Positions 58,690 to 64,000 of a DNA stretch of 64,000 bases are shown here, in pieces (position 1 is the stretch's first letter; each line of letters begins with the position of its first letter). Both the position numbers and the translations under genes were made by a program. Source of the stretch: Nibribacter koreensis (GTDB lineage Bacteria > Bacteroidota > Bacteroidia > Cytophagales > Hymenobacteraceae); NCBI RefSeq assembly GCF_039541795.1, contig NZ_BAABGX010000001.1:1178001-1242000 (forward strand), written 5' to 3'. The notes under the pieces were generated by a model. It had not been told where the DNA came from, made no database searches, and saw only the letters and a program-made list of their open reading frames with translations.

Positions 58690-58737
58690 GAATCCGTTTT
58701 TGGCCTGATTTCTAGAAAACAGACCAAAAACGGATTC
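58690..58737. repeat. Intergenic palindrome copy 19
   Basis: Outer stem GAATCCG/CGGATTC; core TGGCCTGATTTC with two mismatches in the right arm. It lies 22 bp after the S41 peptidase stop, minus strand. Confidence 0.9.
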
Positions 58738-58759
58738 TCACATATAACCTTCCCAACTT

Positions 58760-60637
58760 CTACTTCTGCGCCTCAGCTACTGGGTCTTCTCCGTTAATGA
58801 GGGCAATGGCTTTTTGCAGGAGTTCGTCTTTTCTGGCCAGCAGGCCTTTGAGGGTGGGTTGGACCGGTACGTCTAGCTTGATGCCCTGCCGTTGGGTGGC
58901 GGTGTTGTTGGGATAATATATGGCGTTGCCCGAAAAGGTGGCCTCATAGCCGCCGGGCAGCGGGAACTTCTTCACGTCTCCGTCGGCGCCGGCGGTTTGT
59001 TCACCCAGCACTATACTGTTGGGAAATAGGCGTTGCAGGCTCATGGCATTCCATTCGGCTATGCTGTGGGTACGGCCATTTACCAAAATGATCACCTTGC
59101 CGTTGTAAGCCGTCTCCTCTGGGGTAATGGTGGCTGGAAAATAGACCTCGGGCTGGGTGAGCAGTTTGTAGGTGCCCAGTTGGTAGGAGTTCATTTGGTA
59201 ATAGCGGGCAAAGTAGTGGTTCTTCTTACCAAACTTTTTATACAAATACTGGTACACAAAGTCACTGTTGTCTGGCTCACCGCGCATGTCAAAAATGATG
59301 CCCTTGGCCTTTACCGCACGGTTGACCAAGGTGTCCATGAGCACGGCATCTTCCTCTGGAGTGTCATCATTGATAAAGCGGTAGGTGTCATCAATCTTGA
59401 AGTGCACGATGCCCTTGGCGGCATAGGCCAGCGTTTTGCTTTTCTTGGCCGGGGTGGCATGTTCTTTCTTGAAGAAGGCATCAATGAGTTTGGCTTTGGC
59501 AGGCGCTATGGGATCCATGAGCCGGAGCGTGGTTGTAATCTGCTCTTCGCCGCGGGTAAGGCGCACCCGCATCTTATCATCCTCTGACCTGAACAGCAGG
59601 TTGTCACCCCACTCTCCTACCCGTGCCCACAAAGCCTGGTTGTTAGACACCGCCAACACAGATTTAAGCGCCATCACCCATTCTTCAATGCCCACGCTGT
59701 CCAGGGCTTCAATCACATCGCCGCGTTTAATGTTTGACGTTCTACAAAGGACCGGGTCAATGATGGCGGTCACAATGATTTTCTTCTCTGCCAGACGATA
59801 GTCAAACGGCGGAAAGTAATGGTTTTTGAACAGCTTTTCGCGGTGGTGCAATTGCCTGAAGAACGAGAAGGCCTGCGTATCATCCAGCCGGGCGTTCACG
59901 CTTAAGAGAAGGCGCTCATATTCCTGCCGGTTTTCACACTTGGCAAACAATGGAATGGCTTGCAAAATGACATCGTCCCAGGGCACGTCCATGAGGTGCT
60001 TATAGGGGTACAGGTAGTCTACATACGTCTTAAACTTGGCCAGGGCCAGCATCCTTAGCGGGTACGTGAGGTTCTCCTGGGGTTTGCGCACATAGGCCAG
60101 TTCATGGGGCACGGTGCCGCCGTAGGGGTTGTAGCGCACATAGGTATAGTGGTGCTTGGCCCCGGTGTAGCGCCGCTCAAAGAGCTTTTCCAGAAACTTT
60201 CTGTTGTCGTTGCTGAGGTATTTGGACTTGGTGCGCCAGGTGTCGTCTACGTTTTTCAGCAGAAAGGCCCCTTTAGGATTGTCTTCCTGCGGTTTGAGTT
60301 TGTCACCCTCGGGAGGCAAGCCTATGCTTTGCAGCATGGCCTTGAATACGGCATTGGCCTGCTTCTCTGTTCTGGCAGAGTCAACCTTGGGCAGGTAGAG
60401 AAAAAAGAGGGAGTCGGCTTTCAGCTTTCCTTCCGCCGAGGCCGGATGATAGTACTTGACAAAACCCCAGATGCGGTAAAAGTTCAGGTGCTTTTCTGCG
60501 TCTACCTCCAAAGAGTCTTGCGCCTGCGTCTTTTGCGCGCCCAGGAGGCTAAGGGTCAGCAGCACCAAAAGAAATGCTTTGCCGTGCACTCTTGAGAAGA
60601 CCAGTTTTTTTATGGAAGAGTAAGCGTGTAGTATCAT
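58760..60637 (-). CDS. Secreted S41 family peptidase
   Basis: 625 residues. A basic N-terminus precedes a hydrophobic signal (AFLLVLLTLSLLGAQKTQA, about 21-39). A helical N-terminal domain (RIWGFVKYYHP near 52) is typical of tricorn-like S41 proteins of Bacteroidota. The protease domain has IIFDMRGEPDNSDFVYQY near 450 and the nucleophile region NGRTHSIAEW near 528, followed by GEQTAGADGDV. The PDZ-like part (TSNIKRGDVIEALDSVG) is near 310. Periplasmic or surface role, substrate unknown. Confidence 0.87.
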   Translation of the reverse strand: MILHAYSSIKKLVFSRVHGKAFLLVLLTLSLLGAQKTQAQDSLEVDAEKHLNFYRIWGFVKYYHPASAEGKLKADSLFFLYLPKVDSARTEKQANAVFKAMLQSIGLPPEGDKLKPQEDNPKGAFLLKNVDDTWRTKSKYLSNDNRKFLEKLFERRYTGAKHHYTYVRYNPYGGTVPHELAYVRKPQENLTYPLRMLALAKFKTYVDYLYPYKHLMDVPWDDVILQAIPLFAKCENRQEYERLLLSVNARLDDTQAFSFFRQLHHREKLFKNHYFPPFDYRLAEKKIIVTAIIDPVLCRTSNIKRGDVIEALDSVGIEEWVMALKSVLAVSNNQALWARVGEWGDNLLFRSEDDKMRVRLTRGEEQITTTLRLMDPIAPAKAKLIDAFFKKEHATPAKKSKTLAYAAKGIVHFKIDDTYRFINDDTPEEDAVLMDTLVNRAVKAKGIIFDMRGEPDNSDFVYQYLYKKFGKKNHYFARYYQMNSYQLGTYKLLTQPEVYFPATITPEETAYNGKVIILVNGRTHSIAEWNAMSLQRLFPNSIVLGEQTAGADGDVKKFPLPGGYEATFSGNAIYYPNNTATQRQGIKLDVPVQPTLKGLLARKDELLQKAIALINGEDPVAEAQK

Positions 60638-60859
60638 GAAGAAAATAAAAATACCTAACGTGAAATAGTTGCCAAAGATGATGATTATATAGACAACGTG
60701 GTATCTATGATTATAGCCTACATAAACTGCCAGAGTCTAGCTCTTTTCATGGAGGATGGAGGCCAATTCTGTGTCAGGCGCTTGTACGGCAAAACCTGGA
60801 TTTGGTGTCTTGTGCAGATTATTTTCTTTTCCTGAAAATTATTTAGGGCAGAGGCAAGG

Positions 60860-60901
60860 GTCATTTTTGGCTTGTTTTACGGAAAATAGGCCAAAAACGA
60901 C
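60860..60901. repeat. Intergenic palindrome copy 20 (in a divergent gap)
   Basis: Core copy with outer stem GTC/GAC and three mismatches. Both neighbouring genes point away from it (S41 peptidase to the left, small lipoprotein to the right), so it cannot be a terminator for either. Confidence 0.85.
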
Positions 60902-60955
60902 TTACAGATGAGATAAATTATGCGGCTAGCGCCCCAAAGGCTGGCGCTTTAGCAT

Positions 60956-60963
60956 TATATTTG
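60956..60963 (+). promoter_or_regulatory. -7 element of the small lipoprotein gene
   Basis: TATATTTG matches TAnnTTTG exactly, 48 bp before the start codon at 61011; a short GC hairpin (60928-60948) takes the place of the -33 region. Confidence 0.5.
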
Positions 60964-61010
60964 CAGGAGTGAGTTCAAGTTTGTGTCTTCACTCCATTAA
61001 CCCCCTGCAT

Positions 61011-61355
61011 ATGACTCTTAAAGCAATTACCAAATTAGCGCTTCTGCTTACCCTCATGGTGGGTTCTGTGGCGTGTTCAAGCAGTAGAAAAACGGGTAGC
61101 GTGACCTCGCGTTTCCCGGGTGGCGTTAACCGCGACGGCTCTGACCGCAGCACCCGCTATCCAGACGGCTTTCCCATCCCATTGCCGGGCTCTACTAACT
61201 CAACCAAAGGCATGCCTCCGGGACAAGCCAAAAAAGTGTATGGTGACAAGTCAGCCAAAGCCTATGCCCCAGGCCAGCAGAAGAAAAAGCACAACGGCCA
61301 AGGCAACGGAAAAGGCAATAGCAAGGGTAAAAAGGGTAAAGGCAAGAAGCACTAG
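61011..61355 (+). CDS. Small basic lipoprotein with Lys/Gly-rich tail
   Basis: 114 residues from the ATG at 61011; the longer frame from 60969 has 14 additional residues upstream of the signal and begins near the predicted transcription start. Lipobox GSVAC at residue 22. The middle contains a Pro/Gly-rich RYPDGFPIPLPGS and MPPGQAKKVYG, and the tail is almost only Lys, Gly, Asn and Gln (GNGKGNSKGKKGKGKKH). PPGQAKK-type lipoproteins recur in Bacteroidota; function unknown, perhaps binding of anionic polymers in the envelope. Confidence 0.75.
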   Translation: MTLKAITKLALLLTLMVGSVACSSSRKTGSVTSRFPGGVNRDGSDRSTRYPDGFPIPLPGSTNSTKGMPPGQAKKVYGDKSAKAYAPGQQKKKHNGQGNGKGNSKGKKGKGKKH

Positions 61356-61387
61356 GTTTTCCCCCATTCAACTCTTTCAGTCTTACA

Positions 61388-61433
61388 ACAGAAGAGCCGC
61401 TTTCTCTAAAGAAAGCGGCTCTTCTGTTTTTTT
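61388..61433 (+). terminator. Intrinsic terminator after the small lipoprotein gene
   Basis: Perfect 17-bp arms ACAGAAGAGCCGCTTTC and complement around TCTAAA, followed by seven T. Textbook rho-independent terminator between convergent genes. Confidence 0.95.
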
Positions 61434-61444
61434 ATGTTAGATGA

Positions 61445-61969
61445 CTAGTTCTGCACCAGAATCCCTTGCCTGGTAAGCCAGTCTGAGAAAGGGTCAATGG
61501 ACGTAGGCATTAAGATCAGTTCTCTTTTTTGTTTGTTTTTAAGATAAAGCGTTAAAATAGGCGCTTTGTCTGAAGGTCTTTGGGTTCTTTTGGCTCTTTC
61601 TACTTCATGCAAGGCTATTGCATGTTGCGTGCTTATTTTGAATACCCGCAGGTAGCAAAGATACCACCACACCAACATGGTAATGAGTTGAATACCAATC
61701 ACCCAGACTGACCCTTTATTAACAAAACTCTCCTATGCTGAAAAGAAATGCGCATACACTCTAAAACCTATTAGGAGCGTGAAGCACAGTGTAGCAGCCA
61801 CAATCAGCCATTTATTCTTACGTGCAGAATCTCCTTGAATGCGTAGCGTAGCCTCGCTTACCAAGATCTGGCCTTTCTTCATCTTGAAACTCTGCACGTG
61901 TACCTCAGAAATTGGAGTAGTCATCATTAAAACTTTCTTTAGAAAGTTGGCTTTCAAGACCAGTTTCAT
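61445..61969 (-). pseudogene. Two-helix membrane protein gene interrupted by one in-frame TAG
   Basis: A single reading frame of about 174 codons is split only by a TAG at 61733-61735. Upstream part: 78 residues (or 64 from ATG 61927), ending in a membrane segment (WLIVAATLCFTLLIGFRVYAHFF). Downstream part, after ten sense codons in the same frame (reading ESFVNKGSVW): VIGIQLITMLVWWYLCYLRVF, a second membrane segment, then a small soluble domain (ILTLYLKNKQKRELILMPTSIDPFSDWLTRQGI). Joined they make a sensible membrane hairpin with a bPH-like tail. The downstream part alone would need a GTG start at 61702. Either a recent nonsense mutation, a sequencing error, or rarely readthrough; family not recognised. 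Confidence 0.7.
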
Positions 61970-62092
61970 ATAAAGCTACCAAAGTTTTGCTTAACGCAAA
62001 GTTGCCACGCTTAAAGAAATGTCTGCACTACTTACTCAGTTTTGATTTTAAGTTGTTACACTTTGGGGCGGGTTAAAAGGAAATAAAGAAAA

Positions 62093-62142
62093 GGGCTTCG
62101 TTTTTGGCCTGTTTTCTGGAAAACAAGCCAAAAACGAAGCCC
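62093..62142. repeat. Intergenic palindrome copy 21
   Basis: Outer stem GGGCTTCG/CGAAGCCC is perfect; one mismatch in the core (AACAAGCC). It lies 22 bp after the DJ-1/PfpI gene stop on the minus strand. Confidence 0.92.
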
Positions 62143-62163
62143 CTGTACAAACACATAAACAGG

Positions 62164-62856
62164 TTAGGCCTTTTGGTTTTCTTTCAAAAGAGCTACCAAT
62201 TGATGAGCGGCTTCTTCTGAGGATGCTGGGTTTTGTCCAGTGATGAGCAAGCCGTCCTTCACTACGTGCACGGCCCAGTCCTCTTTCTTAGAATAGCTAC
62301 CGCCTTTGCTTTTCAGTTCGTCTTCTAGTAGGTAAGGTACCACCTTGGTCAAGCCCACGGCCTCTTCTTCAGTATTAGTGAATCCGGTCACGTTCTTGCT
62401 TTTTACCAGGGCCTCGTCGTTTTCATCTTTCGCGTTGAGTAATACGGCTGGGGCGTGGCAAACAGCGGCTACCGGCTTCTTACTTTTCCAGAGCGTTTCA
62501 ATGAGGTTTAAAGAGTTGCGGTCACTGTGCAAGTCCCATAATGGTCCGTGTCCGCCGGGGTAAAAGACGGCGTCAAACTGCTCTGCCTTTACCTCAGACA
62601 ACTTTGTGGTGTTGGCTAATAATTGTTGTAGTTCTTTGTCGTCTTTAAAACGCTTGGTGGCCTCGGTTTGGTTTTCTGGGGCGTCGCTTTTAGGGTCAAT
62701 GGGCGGCTGTCCGCCGTTAGGCGAGGCCAGCGTTATGTCTGCGCCCGCTTCTTTGAACACGTAATACGGCGCGGCAAACTCTTCTATCCAGAAACCGGTT
62801 TTCTCACCGGTGTTCCCTAACTCGCTGTGCGAGGTCAATACCATGGCTATCTTCAT
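62164..62856 (-). CDS. DJ-1/PfpI family type 1 glutamine amidotransferase-like protein
   Basis: 230 residues of the Hsp31-like branch: opening KIAMVLTSHSELGNTGEKTGFWIEEFAAPYYVF, acid Glu near residue 27, nucleophile Cys in AAVCHAPAVLL near 133, and GHGPLWDL near 105. Such proteins act as glyoxalase III/protein deglycases or chaperones; which applies here is not decided. Follows the DsbA-like gene by 27 bp, so the two are probably cotranscribed. Confidence 0.92.
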   Translation of the reverse strand: MKIAMVLTSHSELGNTGEKTGFWIEEFAAPYYVFKEAGADITLASPNGGQPPIDPKSDAPENQTEATKRFKDDKELQQLLANTTKLSEVKAEQFDAVFYPGGHGPLWDLHSDRNSLNLIETLWKSKKPVAAVCHAPAVLLNAKDENDEALVKSKNVTGFTNTEEEAVGLTKVVPYLLEDELKSKGGSYSKKEDWAVHVVKDGLLITGQNPASSEEAAHQLVALLKENQKA

Positions 62857-62883
62857 ACTTGCTCTTATTTTTAGGTTAATTGA

Positions 62884-63579
62884 TTAATCGCAGACGCCGT
62901 CGGGCGTGCAAGTGCCGCCAGTCACATCACCTAAGATGGCAGGCTTCTCTTCTTCCCAGACTTTGTCTAACACCTCCTTGAACAGTTCTGTAGGTTGCGC
63001 GCCAGACACCGCATATTTGTTATTGAAAACGTAAAAGGGCACCCCACGCACGCCTACCTGCTGCGCCCGCACAATGTCCTCCTGCACCTCTTGGGCATAG
63101 GTTTGTTGCTCCAAGGCGGCCCGTATTTCTGTGCCGTCCAAGCCTACCTCCTCCCCTAGTTTAACAAGCGTGTCCAGGTCGCCAATGTTCTGGCCCTGGG
63201 TGTAATAGGCGGCAAACAGCCGCTCTTTCATTTGGTCCTGCTTTTGGTGGGTTTTGGCCAGGTGCAAAAGTTGGTGGGCCAACAGGGTATTGTTGATGAC
63301 GGCCTTGTCAAAGTCATAGTGCAGCCCTACCTCTTTGGCCATTTCGGCCATCTGGTCGTTCATGCGCTTGCCATCTGCGGTGGTGCCGCCCTTGCGCTTG
63401 CCTAGGTATTCATGCACGCTCATGCCGGGCACCGGCTGCAGGTCAGGGTCCAACTGAAAACTCCGCCACACTATTTCCACTTTTTCCTTCGGCCCGAATC
63501 CTTCCAAGGCCTTCTCAAATTTACGCTTGCCTATGTAGCAGAAGGGGCATACCACATCTGACCATATTTCTACTTTCAT
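62884..63579 (-). CDS. DsbA family thioredoxin-fold oxidoreductase (FrnE-like)
   Basis: 231 residues without signal peptide, so cytoplasmic. The N-terminal active site WSDVVCPFCYIGKRKFEKAL has the CPFC motif near residue 12; a helical insertion (about 60-155) and the cis-Pro region GVRGVPFYVFNNKYAVSGAQP near 178 complete the fold as in FrnE/2-hydroxychromene-2-carboxylate isomerase-like proteins. It ends with CTPDGVCD, an extra Cys pair typical of this branch. Role in thiol redox or stress is likely but the partner is unknown. Confidence 0.92.
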   Translation of the reverse strand: MKVEIWSDVVCPFCYIGKRKFEKALEGFGPKEKVEIVWRSFQLDPDLQPVPGMSVHEYLGKRKGGTTADGKRMNDQMAEMAKEVGLHYDFDKAVINNTLLAHQLLHLAKTHQKQDQMKERLFAAYYTQGQNIGDLDTLVKLGEEVGLDGTEIRAALEQQTYAQEVQEDIVRAQQVGVRGVPFYVFNNKYAVSGAQPTELFKEVLDKVWEEEKPAILGDVTGGTCTPDGVCD

Positions 63580-63965
63580 ATAGTTTAATATTGTTGTTTA
63601 TGGCATAAGTTAAAGCCATTAAAAAGGCCTAACCATCCTCTGCCATCACTCATTTTATACTAAGTTAAGCATAGAATGTTTGTAATCTGGTACCATCACA
63701 ACCGGTGGGTTGGTATGCTTTTCTATACCATACACCAAGAAAACCTATCCGTATTACTACTTATTCATCCCCTTCCGGCTAAAGGTCTGTGGCCTACCCA
63801 TCAAAGCCAATGAGGCATCTTGCAAATTTTCATTTGCGTCTACCTTGTAACTTTAAAAGATTAGATAAGTACAAATACCAGCGGTTTGTAGCTCATCTTC
63901 ATAGGTTATTCCGCTTCTATCACGGTTCAATTTTGTTTCACTAAAGTCACCTGAGGAGAACACAT
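63580..63965. other. Divergent gap at the right end
   Basis: About 390 bp between the minus-strand DsbA-like gene and a plus-strand start at 63966. AT-rich; a weak inverted repeat GCAAA/TTTGC lies near 63822-63838 with a -7-like TTCATTTG (one mismatch) for the plus-strand gene. No other structure seen. Confidence 0.4.
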
Positions 63966-64000
63966 ATGTTAGCAATGAATTACCGGGGACCTCTCCGGGT
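63966..64000 (+). CDS. Start of a probable zinc-dependent alcohol dehydrogenase (cut by window end)
   Basis: Only eleven codons are visible: MLAMNYRGPLR. A good ribosome-binding site-like GAGGAG lies 9 bp upstream. The opening resembles zinc-dependent medium-chain alcohol dehydrogenases (M-A-x-x-YRGP), but this is too short for a firm call. Confidence 0.45.
   Translation, partial: MLAMNYRGPLR

Larger units (their letters stand above)
60638..61010. promoter_or_regulatory. Divergent gap between S41 peptidase and small lipoprotein
   Basis: Holds palindrome copy 20 (60860-60901), a GC hairpin AGCGCC...GGCGCT (60928-60948) and a -7 element TATATTTG (60956-60963) for the plus-strand gene. Nothing recognisable marks the promoter of the minus-strand S41 gene. 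Confidence 0.5.

Noticed and set aside
1223..62142. CRISPR array
   Set aside because: The repeats are single, dispersed over 61 kb and self-complementary, with no spacers or cas genes.

Overview
The window is a chromosomal piece of a Bacteroidota bacterium. It carries a SusC/SusD pair, three secreted enzymes with type IX secretion (T9SS) C-terminal sorting domains, many short-lipobox lipoproteins, and several promoters of the Bacteroidota type (-7 element TAnnTTTG). Gene content and style suggest order Cytophagales, family Hymenobacteraceae (Rufibacter-like). That assignment is inference from recognition, not from a search.

The centre (about 1.3-39.6 kb) is one large pectin utilisation locus. 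On the minus strand, read from about 30.4 kb down to 4.7 kb, lie susC, susD, a surface beta-helix lipoprotein, a DUF4861 lipoprotein, PL1 pectate lyase, CE8 pectin methylesterase, GH105, CE8, PL1 (T9SS), GH43, GH28 polygalacturonase, CE12 esterase, CE8 (T9SS) and PL1 (T9SS). A second CE12, a LamG-like lipoprotein, a VOC protein and an alpha/beta hydrolase lie at the left edge. On the plus strand, from 30.7 to 39.6 kb, are the cytoplasmic genes: kduI, an SDR (kduD-like), a LacI-type regulator, uxaB, uxaC, kdgK, kdgA and an exuT-like transporter. Together they de-esterify, cleave and import homogalacturonan, then convert saturated and unsaturated uronates to pyruvate and glyceraldehyde-3-phosphate. 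Altronate dehydratase, needed between UxaB and KdgK, is not in the window. Four near-identical LacI-style palindromes (3558, 10365, 30444, 30651) sit at the promoters of four transcription units and tie the locus to the LacI gene.

The flanks are mostly housekeeping or poorly characterised: fructose-1,6-bisphosphatase at the left end; from 39.8 kb rightward an SPFH-like protein, an S9 peptidase, a small paralogue pair, a ferredoxin reductase, an EamA transporter, a GntR/ABC transporter/adhesin-like operon with its own operator, MsrB, several hypothetical proteins, exonuclease III, RlmF, RidA, an S41 peptidase, DJ-1/PfpI and DsbA-like proteins, and the first codons of a probable zinc alcohol dehydrogenase.

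Two features stand out. First, 21 copies of a 38-54 bp perfect or near-perfect palindrome (core CGTTTTTGGCCTG...CAGGCCAAAAACG) lie in intergenic gaps throughout the window. Their outer stem bases differ from copy to copy but stay complementary. Second, one gene at 61.4-62.0 kb is cut by a single in-frame TAG. No tRNA, rRNA, CRISPR array, insertion sequence or prophage was seen.
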